Positions 46,128-61,200 of a stretch of 64,000 nucleotides of DNA are shown in pieces. How positions within the stretch are numbered: the stretch's first letter is position 1; each line of letters opens with the position of its first letter. Both the position numbers and the translations under genes were made by a program. Location of the stretch: contig SLNH01000094.1 of NCBI GenBank assembly GCA_007133195.1, positions 1 through 64,000 on the forward strand, given 5' to 3'. The notes under the pieces are model-generated. The model did not search any database and was not told where the DNA came from. It worked only from the letters and a program-made list of their open reading frames with translations. The stretch is from Nannocystineae bacterium (GTDB lineage: Bacteria; Myxococcota_A; Polyangia; Haliangiales; Haliangiaceae).

Positions 46128-48047
46128 TTATCCGATCTTTTCCAGAAAGCTCGCCTTGAGGAGCTTTTCGCCGTGGCCGGGAAAGAACGCCCCGACGGTA
46201 TCGCCCTGGATGCGAAGGACCTCTCCTTCTCCCCACGTTTTGTGGCGAACCATGTCCCCCTTCCCGAAACCGCTGGCGGTCACGCGGTGACGCGCGCGCT
46301 GGACCTTGAGTCCGTGTCCGCGATTTTGCCGCGCCCGCTGCCTCGCCATCGCCTGCGCCAGCATTGCGCGGCGCCCGGCGCTTCCCGCGGCGCCGCCCTG
46401 ATCCGCCCCGCGCGCCTCGTGCGCCGCGTGCTCGGCGCGCACTTCCGAGGCGCTAAGCGCGCCGTCGTCCTCCTCCGCGTCGCGTCGTGCCCGCACGCAG
46501 TTATCGCAGACGCGGCAGGCCTCGGCCCTGTCGTTGTAGCCGAAGTAGCTCATAAGGAGCTTCGTCCGGCACAAATGCGAGCTCGCGTACTGGAGCATCG
46601 ACTTTAGCCGCGCTTGATCCTGCGCCCGCTTTTGCGCGTAGTGCTGCGTCGCGACCGCCAGTTCCTCCAGGCTCGGGGGGCTGTCGGTCGTGGGGACGAA
46701 ACGCCCTCCCTCTTCTTCGCGCGCCAGCTCCATCTCCTCGAGGAACGACAAAACGACCCGAGTCTTTTTCGCCGGCGCGTCCGCTCGCTCGGCGATGGTT
46801 CGGAGCGGCTGCGACGAGCCATCTCGCGAATAGCGGTGGATGAGGGCGTCGGCGACGGCTCGGGTCTGCTCCGGAGTGGGGTAGCGCCCACCCAAGAAGA
46901 AGCTCTGGATGCGCTTGTCTTCGGGCTGATAAAGGAGGATGCAATCGGCCGGGGCGCCGTCGCGCCCAGCACGGCCTGCCTCCTGATAGTACGACTCCAG
47001 CGAGCCGGGGACGTTGTAGTGGATCACGAAGCGGATGTCCTGCTTGTCCACGCCGAGGCCGAAGGCGTTCGTGGCGACCATGATGCGAGGCGCGCCCCGC
47101 TCCATGAACGCACTTTGGACATCGCTTCGCTCGCGACCGCGCATGCGCCCGTGATAGCGGCCGCACTCGATCCCCTGATCGGACAGATATTCGGCCAGTG
47201 TGTCGACCGTTTTGACCGTGGCCGCGTAGATGATGCCGGCGCCGGCTTGGTGCTGGAGCAGCCGGCAAAGTAGCTGCCGCTTTTTGCTCTCGGTGTTGGC
47301 CTTGAAGACGTGGTAGCGCAGGTTCGGCCGGCTTAGACCGATATCGACGAGCGCCGCGCTCTCGATGCCGAGCTGATGCAAGATGTCGGTTTTGACGCGC
47401 GGCGGCGCCGTGGCCGTGAGCGCGAGCACCGGCGGCCGGCCGAGGGCGCGAACGGCCTCGCCCAACCCGAGGTACGCGGGTCGAAAGTCGTGACCCCACT
47501 GAGAGATGCAGTGCGCCTCGTCGACGACGAACAGGTCCACCGCCACACGTCGCATCCGCTCGCGAAAGCTCGCGTCGGACAGGCGCTCGGGAGTGACGAA
47601 CGCGAGGCACGGGCCACCCTCCGCGAGCCTGGACAGCGCCGCGATTTCGTCGCGGTTACTGAGCGTTGAGTCGAGCCGCACCACCTCAATCCCGCGCTGC
47701 TCGAGCTTGTCGTACTGATCCTTCATCAAGGCGATGAGCGGCGAGACCACGAGGGTGATCCCGTCGAGCTCGAGCGCGGGGAGCTGGTAGCAAAGCGACT
47801 TTCCGGCCCCGGTGGGCATGATCGCGAGGGTGTCGCGCGCCGCGAGCACGTGGGACATCGCCTCTTCTTGGCCGGGGCGGAATGCGGTAATCCCGAACCG
47901 TTGGCGCGCGAGCTCGAGGAGCCTGCTCGAGGCGGCAGGACTGCTGCTTCCGCGCGCAAAACGGCGACGCGGCCCTTCGCCATGGCCTTGACGCACTGCG
48001 CTGTCCGGCGTTCGGCCGCTGCGGCTCTCCGTGCTGCGGCGAGTCAT
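46128..48047 (-). CDS. RecQ-family ATP-dependent DNA helicase with C-terminal Tudor-like tail
   Basis: 639 residues. Helicase core with MPTGAGKSLCYQLPA (Walker A), SPLIALMKDQ, VVDEAHCISQWGHDFRPAY (DEAH), ALTATAPP, IIYAATVKTVDTLAEYL, MVATNAFGLGVDKQDIRFVIHYNVPGSLESYYQEAGRAGRDG (motif VI). A RecQ zinc-binding region follows (CRTKLLMSYFGY, CRVCDNC: four Cys). There is no HRDC domain; instead a basic tail leads to a short C-terminal domain (MVRHKTWGEGEVLRIQGDTVGAFFP) like the Tudor-type tail of UvrD/PcrA and some RecQ proteins. N-terminal 35 residues are low complexity. Role: unwinding DNA in repair. Stands alone on the minus strand after SET and kinase genes. Confidence 0.92.
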   Translation of the reverse strand: MTRRSTESRSGRTPDSAVRQGHGEGPRRRFARGSSSPAASSRLLELARQRFGITAFRPGQEEAMSHVLAARDTLAIMPTGAGKSLCYQLPALELDGITLVVSPLIALMKDQYDKLEQRGIEVVRLDSTLSNRDEIAALSRLAEGGPCLAFVTPERLSDASFRERMRRVAVDLFVVDEAHCISQWGHDFRPAYLGLGEAVRALGRPPVLALTATAPPRVKTDILHQLGIESAALVDIGLSRPNLRYHVFKANTESKKRQLLCRLLQHQAGAGIIYAATVKTVDTLAEYLSDQGIECGRYHGRMRGRERSDVQSAFMERGAPRIMVATNAFGLGVDKQDIRFVIHYNVPGSLESYYQEAGRAGRDGAPADCILLYQPEDKRIQSFFLGGRYPTPEQTRAVADALIHRYSRDGSSQPLRTIAERADAPAKKTRVVLSFLEEMELAREEEGGRFVPTTDSPPSLEELAVATQHYAQKRAQDQARLKSMLQYASSHLCRTKLLMSYFGYNDRAEACRVCDNCVRARRDAEEDDGALSASEVRAEHAAHEARGADQGGAAGSAGRRAMLAQAMARQRARQNRGHGLKVQRARHRVTASGFGKGDMVRHKTWGEGEVLRIQGDTVGAFFPGHGEKLLKASFLEKIG

Positions 48048-48306
48048 CGAAGCTCCTAGCCTCCCTCAGAACGAGTGATCCTGCAAGCCAGTTCGTATCA
48101 AGGGCGCGCTGGCCAAGTGTTCAGTTAACGGCGTTTGCCAGACCGGCGCGCTCGCGACGAGCTGGGCCTGCCGGCGCCGCGAAATGAGCGTAGTAGCGAG
48201 GCCGATTCGGGGTAAAGCGGCGAACGGGGGCCAGCGGACCCCGGCCGCGCCGACAGCCGGGGACGCCTCGTGCGCAGTTTACAGCGAGCCGGCCGGGGCC
48301 AGCTAG

Positions 48307-48810
48307 CTAAGCGCGCCGGCGGCGGGTTTTGCGGGTCCGCAGCAAGGGCTTGAGCCGGGCCGGGATCTGGTTGATTTCGGATTCGTCGACGATCACGCCG
48401 CGGCAGGCAGAGGCCCGGCAGCTGCAGGGCATGGCGAGGTGCGCGGAAAAGGCGTAGTCGTAGGCCAGCTCTTCGCCTGCCTCGATGTCGCGCAGGGCGA
48501 TCCACCACGCAGTCGCGATCCGCGTTTCGGGATCCCACGAGGTATCCACCTCGGTGTTCGGCGAGCACGAGTGGTTGATCCACCGAGTTTGATCGGTGAG
48601 ATCGAAGTAAAGCGGTACGGGGTCCTCGTCGTCCTCGTCGTCGCTGCCAGCGAGGACGAGCGAGTACTCGTCGTCGAAGTCGTCATCCTCTCGATACACG
48701 ATGCCGTCGCCGTAGACCACGACCTCGCCGGCTGAAATGGGGTTGAGGGTGACCACACCGTAGCCGTGGATCTCCGAGCGCACGACTTTGAGTCCGTCGA
48801 TGGGAGGCAT
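48307..48810 (-). CDS. SET-domain protein (probable protein lysine methyltransferase)
   Basis: 167 residues from ATG 48810 (the open frame to 48849 is not supported). Short SET fold: SEIHGYGVVTLNPISAGEVV (N-flank), RWINHSCSPNTEV (SAM/knot motif NHSCxPN), IEAGEELAYDYAFSAH (GEELxYDY), then post-SET CSCRASACRG with three Cys. All key motifs are present, so the enzyme may be active. The domain is eukaryote-like and scattered in bacteria, so horizontal transfer is possible. Basic C-terminus (RTRKTRRRRA). Lies between the hybrid kinase (114 bp upstream, same strand) and the RecQ-type helicase. Confidence 0.86.
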   Translation of the reverse strand: MPPIDGLKVVRSEIHGYGVVTLNPISAGEVVVYGDGIVYREDDDFDDEYSLVLAGSDDEDDEDPVPLYFDLTDQTRWINHSCSPNTEVDTSWDPETRIATAWWIALRDIEAGEELAYDYAFSAHLAMPCSCRASACRGVIVDESEINQIPARLKPLLRTRKTRRRRA

Positions 48811-48924
48811 GACACTTCGACAATGCCCAGCTCCGCGACGAAAAGTCAAAGTCTGCGTTGCGCTTTGGGGCCCGAATATGACCTCGCGTGAGCGCGAGGG
48901 ATCGGTCGCGCGGGCGCCGGCGTG

Positions 48925-51819
<2,895 letters not shown>

Positions 51820-52263
51820 TTGCGAAAGGCGCCTCCCGGCGCCGGGCTTCGCCCCTCCGAGGCCGGGGCGCGGCAACACGAGGCGGTTTGGGAGCGGGCG
51901 GGGAAGGGGGCGAGGCGGTACGCGACCGTCGGCCGGCTCGCGGGAGTCTTAACGCGCCGAATTCGCTCGCGCTGAGCGTTGTATGCCGCACGGACCGCGC
52001 GCTACTATCGCTCCTTCAGGTCTCCATCGTTGGTGCCTCGTGCCCCGTGCCCGTCACGCTTCACAACCTCTGCGCGTTTCTCCCTAGGTTCAGCAGACGG
52101 GGCGCGAAGACCGAAGGTGGGGAAAACCAGCTGGATAGAGGTCGCCGGCGCCGGGCGCCGTCCGCCCTCACCCTTGCGGAGCGGCACACGCCGGCCGCGA
52201 ACCATTTCGGATCCAGTGGACTAGGCAAGCCGGCCAACGCCGACAGCTTCGGAGCGGACGCTC
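51820..52263. other. divergent intergenic region
   Basis: About 440 bp between the kinase gene (minus) and the giant TPR gene (plus). The overlapping open frames here encode Arg/Pro/Gly-rich low-information sequence and are rejected. It should contain both promoters; one plausible plus-strand promoter is listed separately. Confidence 0.4.
51979..52008 (+). promoter_or_regulatory. candidate promoter for the giant TPR gene
   Basis: TTGTAT (51979-51984), 18-bp spacer, TACTAT (52003-52008), in the divergent region. The leader to the ATG at 52264 would be about 250 nt. Confidence 0.3.
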
Positions 52264-55200
52264 ATGGCGGAGTACCAGGAGTATCTGGCGATCATCAACC
52301 GCGATCCCGACGACCCGAGCGCGCTCTCGGCGATCGAACGGCTCGGCGAGAGCCCCATATCCCCCGAGGTGGCCAGCGCCCTCGACGAAGCTAGGCGCGC
52401 GCTGCGCGAGCGCGGACGGCTGGAGGTCGTCTCCCGGCTCCTCGACGTCGAGATCAACGCAGCCCCCGACGAGAGCCGGCGCGCCGACCTGCTCCTCGAA
52501 AAGGGTCAGCTGCACGCCGACGACTTCCTCGACGAGCCGTCGGCCGTCGAGTGCTTCAACCAGGTGCTGGAGCTCCGGCCGGGCGATGAGAGCGCCCAGG
52601 AGATCCTGGCCCACCTCGGGCTCGTTCGCGAGAACTGGGAAAAGATCGTCGAGAAGTACCTCGAGGAGGCACGGGTCTCGACCGATCGACAGCTCACCAC
52701 CTCTCTGTATTTGTCCGCCGCAGAGACCTACGCCCGCTACCGGCCCGAGGGCACCGAGGAGGTCGAGCGGTACTTGCGCAAGGCGCTCGAGGTCGACGCC
52801 AAAAACCGGCGCGCCGCGCGCCACCTCGAGAGGCTCCTCCGCCGGCAAGAGCGCTGGGATGACCTCGCGGCGCTCTACGAGCAGCGCGTCGAGCTCGCCG
52901 ATGACAAGGAGGAGCGCGTCCAGGCGCTGCTCGGGATGGCGGATCTGGCCAAGGGCAGGCTGGACAAGCCCGACGTCGCGCTGGACGCGATGACGAAGGT
53001 GCTCGCGATCGATCCCAAGCACCCCCGCGCCCTGGAGGCGCTCGCCGCGACCTACGAGGCGGATGAGAACTGGTCGGGCCTCATCATGCTGTACACGAAC
53101 GCCCTCAAGGCGGGGCGGCGCGGCCAGGATCCCGACACCGAGGTCGCCAACTTGATGCAAATCGCCATGCTGCATTGGAAGCGCATGGACAACCCGGACG
53201 CGGCCGAAGAGTACTTTCGCCGCATACGGAAGATCGACCCGGCTCACGCGGCGACGCTCGACTTTTACCGCGAGTACCACCGCGCGCGCGACGAGGGGAA
53301 CAAGCTCCTGCAGGTGCTCCGGCAGGCCCACCGAAGCGTGCCCGCCGACGCGAGCGAGCGCCGGCGCGCGCTGTCGGTGGAGATCGCAGAGGTCGCCGAG
53401 TCCGAGCTCGGTAACCCCGAGAAGGCGATCGACGCGTGGAAGGCGATCCTGCGCGCCGAGCCCGAGTCTACCGACGCGCGCGTGGCCCTCGCGCGCCTTT
53501 ATCGGCGCACGCAAAAGTGGAACGCGCTCCTCGATCTGATGAAAGACGAGATCGAGCGCATCCCCGCCGAGAACGTGAGCGCGCGGATCGAGCGGCTTCA
53601 CGAGGTGGTCGAGATCTATCGCGACCGCGTGAAGCTGCCGTCGATGGTGATCAACACCTACAACAACATCCTCGAGCTCGATCCGAAGAACATTCCGGCG
53701 CTCGACGCGCTCGCCGACAAGTACACCGAACAAGGGAGCTGGAACGATCTCATCGCCGTGCTGGGCCGCAAGGCGGGCCTCGAGCACCTCGACAAGGGTG
53801 AGCGCGCGCGCCTGTACCGCGAGATCGCCGACCTTTGGGTCCAACGGTTTGGAAACTACGCGCAGGCGGTCAAGCCGCTCGAGTCGCTGCTCGAGATCGC
53901 GCCTGGCGACGCCGACGCCATCGCAAAGCTCAAGGAGATCTATACGCGGCGGCGGCAGTGGCGCGCGCTCATCGGGCTGCTGGAGCGCGAGGCCACGCAT
54001 CAGCCCGTGGAGGACCGGCGCGACATCCTGGTGGAGATGGCCAGGCTCGCGTCGGATCGCTTGGGCGATACGCGCTTGGCGATCGACGCGTGGAATCGCG
54101 TCCTCGAGCTGCCCGGAGGCGACGCCGATCGCGAGGCGGTGAGCGCGCTGGCGCACCTTTACGATCGCGACAAGCGCCACGTCGCGCTCGCCGAGATCTA
54201 TTGGCGGCAGGTCGAGCTCGCCGAGGGGGACCGCGAGGCGATCGCGATCCTCGAGCGTCTCGGCAACTTGCTCGCCGAGCGCTTGTCCGCGCCGGCGCGT
54301 GCGGCGGAGGTCTACCGCAAGATCCTCACCTACGATCCTGGACACGCCAAGGCCGCGCGGATTCTGCGCGAGCTTTACGCGACCGCCGGCGATTACGAGG
54401 CGCTCGAACAGCTGTACACCCAGCTCGAACATTGGGACGAGCTCGTGGAGGCGTTCCTCGCCATCGCCGACCGGCTCCAGGATCGCGAGCAGAAGATCGA
54501 TCTCCTCGAGCGGGCGGCCACGGTGGCGTCGCAACACTTCCGCAGCGTCGAGCGCATCGCGCGCGTCTACGAGCGCCTGCTATCGGCCGAACCGGTCCAT
54601 GAAGGCGCGGCGCAAGCGCTCGTTCCCATCTATCGGGAGCTTCAAAAGTGGGCGCGCCTCCTCAGCACCTACGAGATTCTGCTCGAGCACGCGCAGACCG
54701 ATGAACGCAGGCTCGAGCTCCACCTGGAGATCCGAGATCTGTGCGAGGAGCACCTGGGCTCGAAAGCCCTGGCGTTCCAGTGGACGGCGCGGGCCTACGA
54801 GCTCAAACCCGACGACGACGCGCTCATCCGCGATCTCGAGCGGCTGGGCGCCGAGGCCGACGCGTGGGAGGAGGTGGCTGAGATTTTGGACCGACGCGTC
54901 GACTCGGACGGCGTGGACGAGACCGAGAAGCTGCGGCTTTTTCGAGAGCTCGGCCGCATCGCCGCGGTGAGGCTCCACGATCCGGACAGGGCTCGCGCCT
55001 ACCAGCGCCGCGTGCTCGAGCTGTCGCCCGACGACGAGCAGGCGATGTCGGCAATCGAGGAGATCGCGAGCCAACAAGCCGACTGGCCCGATCTGCTGAG
55101 GATCTACCGCCGTCGCGCCGAGCTCGCCGACACCGACGAAGCCAAGCTCGATCTCTTGTTCAAGATCGCGTTCCTCGAAGAGGAGCGCCTCGCGGATCTA

Positions 55201-58200
55201 GACGGCGCGGCCGCGACCTACGCGCGGATCCTGGAGATCGATCCGAGCGCCCGGCGCGCGCTCAGGGCCCTGTCCAAGCTTCACGACGCGCGGGGCGACT
55301 GGGCGGGGCTCGCACGGGTGCTCGAGCGCGAGCTCGAGCTCGCCTCGGACAGCGAAGCGCGCGTGTCGCTGCTCCTTCGGCTCGGCGAGATCTACGAGCG
55401 CAGTCTCGGCGACGCCGAGCGCGCGCTCGATCGCTACAAGGCGGCGCTCGACATCGCGCCCAGCCGCAACGCCGTCCACCAGGCGCTCGAGCGGTTCCTC
55501 CGCGGCGGCCCGGGCGAAGAAACGCCGCCGGTGTCCGCAGCGGACAAAGCGGATGTGGCCAGGCGGCTTTTGCCGATCTACGAGCGCGAGGGTGACGCCG
55601 AGAAGATCGCCCGGGTGCTCGAGGTGCTGCGCGAGGACGCCAGCGCCGAGGCCGCCACCGGGTACGACGAGCGCCTCGTCACGCTCTACGGCCGCAGGCT
55701 CGGCCGCCCGGAGCCGGCCTACGAGGCGGCGCGTCGCGTGTTTGCGCAGCGTCCCGGCGACGCCAGCATGCGCGCGGAGCTTCTGCGGCTGGCCGACGAG
55801 ATCGGCCGGCACGCGGATCTCGCCGCCGCCTACGAAAAGGTCGTCGCGGGGGAAGACGAGGGCGTCATGGCGGGGGCGGGGCGGGATCTGCTCGCCGAGC
55901 TCGCTGGGCTCTATCGCACTGGGGTGGGTGACCTCGAGCGCGCGGAGCGCTGCTACCGGCGCGTTTTGGACGAGGCGCCTGGGGATGCGGAAGCCTACGA
56001 CGCGCTGGGAGAGATCTACCGGAGCGGCGAGCGATGGCGCGAGCTGTGTGACCTCCTCGAGCAGCGCGATGCGCACGTGGCCGACGCCAAGACGCGCAAG
56101 GCGCTTTTGTCTCAGATCTGCGAGCTCAACGAGGGCGTGCTCGCCGACCAAGACGCGGCGGTTCGCGCCTACGAGCGCCTGCTTGACGTGGATCCCGCGA
56201 CCAAGGCGGCATACCGCGCCCTGGCACGGCTTTACGCGGAGCGGGAGAGCTGGCGCGAGCTCGAGGACGTGCTCGGCCGCGAGCTCGAGCACATCACCGA
56301 TCCAGACGAACGCTTGGAGCGCATTTATCAGCGCGCCCGCGTGCGCGCCTCCCATCTAGGCGATCCGCAGGGCGCTGTGGATCTTCTCGAGGAAGTCGTC
56401 GCCCAGGACCACGGTCACGCCGGCGCGCGCGAGCTCCTCGAATCGCTTTTGCCGGGCGCGGACCTGCGCGTGCGGATCGCGCGCATCCTCGAGCCGCTTT
56501 ACGAAGAAGACGCGATGCACGGCGATCTGTGCGCGGTGCTCCGGGCCCAGCGCGAGTTCGCCTCCGGCGCGTTCGAGGCCGTGGAGCTCCTCGCGCGGAT
56601 CGCGTCGATCGAGGAGGAGCGGCTCCACCGCGACGAGGACGCCTTCGCAACCTGGATCGAAGCCCTCGAGGTCGAGCCGCGCGATGAGCGCGCGCGGGAG
56701 GCGGTGAGGCGCCTGGCTTCGCTGCTCGATGCGTGGGAGCGCGCGGCGGCGGCCTATGAGAAGGCGCTCGAGGTGGCCGACGCGGCCGTTCGCGGCGACT
56801 TGCTCGCCGAGCTCGCGGCCCTTTACGACCGGAACCTGGCCGATACCGAGCGGGCGATCTCGGCATACGGGCGCCTCCTCGAGGCCGACGTGAGCGACCC
56901 GGAGGTCTTGCGCGAGGCGGGCGTTGCGCTCGCCAGGCTCTACGAGGAGGAGGCTCGGTGGCACGACCTCATCGACATCCTCCGCCGCCAAGCCGACTGG
57001 GCCCACGGCGACGAGCGCGGCCAAATTCTCGCGCGCGCTGCTGACATCTACGAGCGAAAGCTCGGCGATGTGGAGGCCGCGATCGGGACCTGGCGCGAAG
57101 TCGCCTCGGACGATCCGGACGACCTGGACGCGCTCGGGGCGCTCGAGCGCCTGTTCGCCGGGGGCGAGCGCTACGGCGATCTCATCGAGGTGCTCCAGCG
57201 CCGCGCGGAGCTGTCGGCACAGCCGGCCGAAAAAAAGGCCCTCCTTCGGCGCGTCGCCGGCATCGCCGAGACGCAGCTTCGCGACGCGAGCGGCGCGATC
57301 ACCTCGCACCTCGAAATTCTCGATCATCTCCCCGACGACGAGGATGCGCTATCCGAGCTCTCGCGCCTCTACCGCACCGAAGAGCGCTACGCCGACCTCC
57401 TCGAGATCGCGGAGCGCCAGCTCGGCCTCGCCGAAGAGGGGAGCCAGCGCGCCGGGCGCCTCACCGAGATCGGCAGGTTGCTCGCGGACAAGCTCGATCG
57501 CCCGGCCGAGGCGCTCGAGCGGTTCGCCGAGGCGCTGGGTGACGTGCCGGACGACGAAGCGGCGCTGTCGGCGGTCGAGGACTTCGTGGCCGACGACGAA
57601 CACGTCCTTCGCGCGGCGGAGATCCTCGAGCCCACGTACGTCGCGGCCGGCGAACTCGGGAAGCTCGCCGGCCTCCTCGAGCGGCGGGCCGAGGTTTCGG
57701 GCGATCCGCGCGACCGCATCCGCTACCTTCGCCGCGCGGCTCAGATGCGCGAGCGCGATCTGGGCGATCCGGACGGGGCGTTTTCCTGCTACCAGCGCGT
57801 CGCGGCCGACGCGCTCGCCGAGCCGGATCTGCCCGCGATCATCGAGGAGCTCGAGCGGCTCGCCGCGGCGCAGGAGCGAGAAGGCGACCTCATCGAGATC
57901 TACAGGGAGATCGCGCCCGATGTCTTGGACGGGGAGGTGCAAAGGCGCCTTTATCTCGACATCGCGGATCTCGCGCGCGCGGTGAGGCAGGACGTCGAGC
58001 TTTCGCGCGAATACTACCAGCGCGTGCTCGACGCCTACCCCGACGACGAGCGAGCGCTTTCCGCCCTCGAGTTCATCTATCGAAGCGGCGAGGAGTGGGA
58101 GCGCCTATACGAAGTCCTGGCGCGGAAATCGGAGCTCGCGACGGGAGACGCGGAGACGCGGGTGTTCGCGCTGTCGGAGTCGGCCAGGCTGTGCGCGGAC

Positions 58201-61200
58201 AAGCTCGACCGGCCCGAAGAGGCCGTGCTCGCCTGGGAGCAGGTGCTCGGCATCGCTCCCGACAGCCGCGAGGCCGCGGCGGCGCTCGAGGAGCTCTACG
58301 AGCGCGCCGGGCGGTTTCACGATCTCGCCGACCTTTTGGAGCGACGGCTGTCGCACGCCATGACCCTCGAGGAGGCGGTCACGCTGAGATACCGGCTCGG
58401 GGAGATCTTCGAGGGCGAGCTCCACGACCCGGACACCGCGGTTTCGCACTACAGCGCGGCCCTGGGCGGGGACCCCAGCCACGCGGCCGCGACGCAGGCG
58501 CTCGAGCGCTTCCTCGACGATCCGGGGTCGAGGGCCGTGGCGGCCGAGGTGCTCGAGCCGATCTACGTGTCCCGGCAGGACTGGGCCAACTTGGTGCGCA
58601 TCTACGAGATCAAGCTCGAGGCGGCCGAGCACGTGGACGAGCGGCTCGCGCTCACGCGCTACGTGGCGCGGCTTTACGAAGATCAGCTCGAGGACCTCGA
58701 GGGCGCGTTCCGGTGGTATGGGCGCCTGTTCCGCGAGGCGCCCGGTAACGCGGGCGCTCGCGATCAGCTCGTGAGGCTCGCCTCGGTGCTCGAGAGCTGG
58801 GAGAGCTTGGCGAACATCTACCAAGAGGTTCTAGACGATCACCCGGAGGAGGGCGGTGAGGTGCGAGATGTGGCGCTCGCGCTCGCTGAGATCTGCGATC
58901 GGCGGCTCGGCGAGATCGGGCGGGCGCAGGCCGCCTACCAGCGGGCGCTCGCCGCACAGCCGGACGACGCGCAGACGTTCGAGAAGCTCGAGTCGATGCT
59001 CGTGCGCGGCGAGCGGTGGTACGCCCTCATCGACGTCTACGAAGACGCCACCCAGGCGGCCGAGGACGAGGCGCACAGAAGCGAGCTCATCATCCGCAGC
59101 GCGCGCATTCACGAGTGGCGTCTTCACGATCCGATGCGCGCCATCGACGCCTACCGCTCGGTGCTCGCCGACGATCCAGACGCGCGCGTGGCGGCCGAGG
59201 AGCTGGAGCGGCTTTATCGAGAGCACGGACATTGGTTCGATCTCGCGGAGCTTTTGTCGAGCCGCGTCGAGCGAGCGCCGTCCGAGTCCGAGGCGACCGC
59301 GCTGAGGGTTCGGCTCGCCGACGTCCTCGAGACGCGGCTCGAGGATCCAGACGGCGCGATCGATCAGTACGAGACGATCCTTCAAGACGAAGGCGCCGAC
59401 CGCGCGGGCGCCGAGGCCGCGCTGGCGTCGCTCGAGCGGCTGGTCTTGGAGGATCGCCACCGCGAGCGGATCACGGGCCTGCTCGAGCCGGTTTATCGCG
59501 CTCACGACTGGTGGCAAAAGCTCGTCGTCATCCTCGATGCGCGCCTCGAATACGTCGAGGATCCGGGAGATCGGGTGGAGATGCTCCGGGAGATCGCGAG
59601 CCTTCACGAGACGCGAGGCGGCGATCCGAGCCTGGCGCTCGGCGCGCTGTCCCGGGCGTGGCTCGAAGATCCGAACGACGAGTCGATCTACGCCGAGCTC
59701 GCGGCGCTGGCGGCCAAGCTCGGCGCCTGGGATGATTTCGTCGCGACGCTCGAAAAGGGGATCGCCGATCAGTACGACACATGGCTCGTGTCGCGCTCGC
59801 TCGCGCGCGTGGCTGCGATTCACGAGCACAGCCGCCGCGATCGCCGCAGCGCGATCGCGGCGTGGCGACGCCTCCTCGAGGTCCAGGAAGACGACCCGGA
59901 CGCGCTCGGCGCGCTCGATCGGCTCCTTTCCGCGGAAGAGCGCCACGAAGAGCTCGTGGACGTGCTCCAGCGCCGGGCCGAGCTCGCCGACGACCCGGAC
60001 GACCGGATCTCGCTCTACCGCCGCGTGGCCGCGCTCGAGGAGGAGTCCCTCGGCCGCACCCACGAGGCGATCGCGGCGCTCAAAAGCGTGCTCAGCGTCG
60101 ATGAGGCGGACGCCGATGCGCTGGACGCCCTGGATCGGCTGTATCGCGCCGAGGGCGAGGACGCGGAGCTGGCGGGCGTGCTCATGCGGAAAATCGAGCT
60201 GGCCAGCGATCGAGACGCTCGCCGATCGCTTTACTTCGAGGCGGCGCGGGTCTACGACGAGCAGCTGAACGACGTGTACGAGGCGATGGCCCAGCTCCGC
60301 GCCGTCCTCGACGAAAGCCCGGACGACCCCGACGCGCTGAGCGCGCTGGGCACCCTCTACGAGCGCGAGGCGATGTGGCCCGAGCTCCTCGAGGTCCTCG
60401 ATCGGCACGCCGAGCTCGCCGCCGACGCCCAGGATCGCGCGAACCTCGGGTTCCGGGCGGCCAAGATCGTCCAACACGAGCTCGCCGAGCCAGAGGCGGC
60501 GATCGAGCGCTACGCGGCGGTCCTCGCGCTGTCGCCGGAGCACGAGGGCGCGCGGCGCGCGGTCGATCTCATGACCACCGAGGAGGAGACGCTCGATCCG
60601 GCGTCGGCGGTGCTCGAGGGCCTGTACCAGAACGAGGGTGCCTACGACGAGCTCGCAGAGCTCTACGAGCGGCGTCTCAAGGTCTCGCGCGCAGATCCGG
60701 ACGTGAGGCGGGCGCAATACGCGGCGCTCGCCGAGCTCCACGAGCGGTCGCGGTCCGATTTGGACGCCGCGTTCGCGGTTTGGGCGCGCGCGCTCGCCGA
60801 GGCGCCCGAGGACACCGCCATCCAGAGCGAGCTCGAGCGGCTGGCATCGACCCGCGGCGCGTGGGAGGAGCTCGCGACCATCTTCGAGCGGCAGCTCGAG
60901 TCGATCGTGGACGCGGAGCTCGAGTACGCCTACGCGACGCGGCTCGCCAAGCTCTACGAGGAGGCGCTGGGCGATCTCGATCGAGCGGCCGCGCAATACC
61001 GGCGCGCGCTGGATGCCGCGCCGGCGACCGAGGAAGATGCGCTCGCGGCGCTGGCCCGGATTTACGAGCGGGCCGGGAAGTCCACCGAATTGGCCGAAAT
61101 TTTGGCTCGCCAGGCCGACGCGACACTCGACGAGGGCGAGCAGGCCGAAATCCTGTTTCGCCTGGGAGACGTCCGCGAGCAGGCGCTCGGTGACGTCGCC

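Noticed and set aside
52168-54537. 789-codon minus-strand frame antisense to the giant TPR gene
   Set aside because: Leu/Val/Arg/Glu shadow produced by the strongly biased codons of the TPR gene on the other strand.
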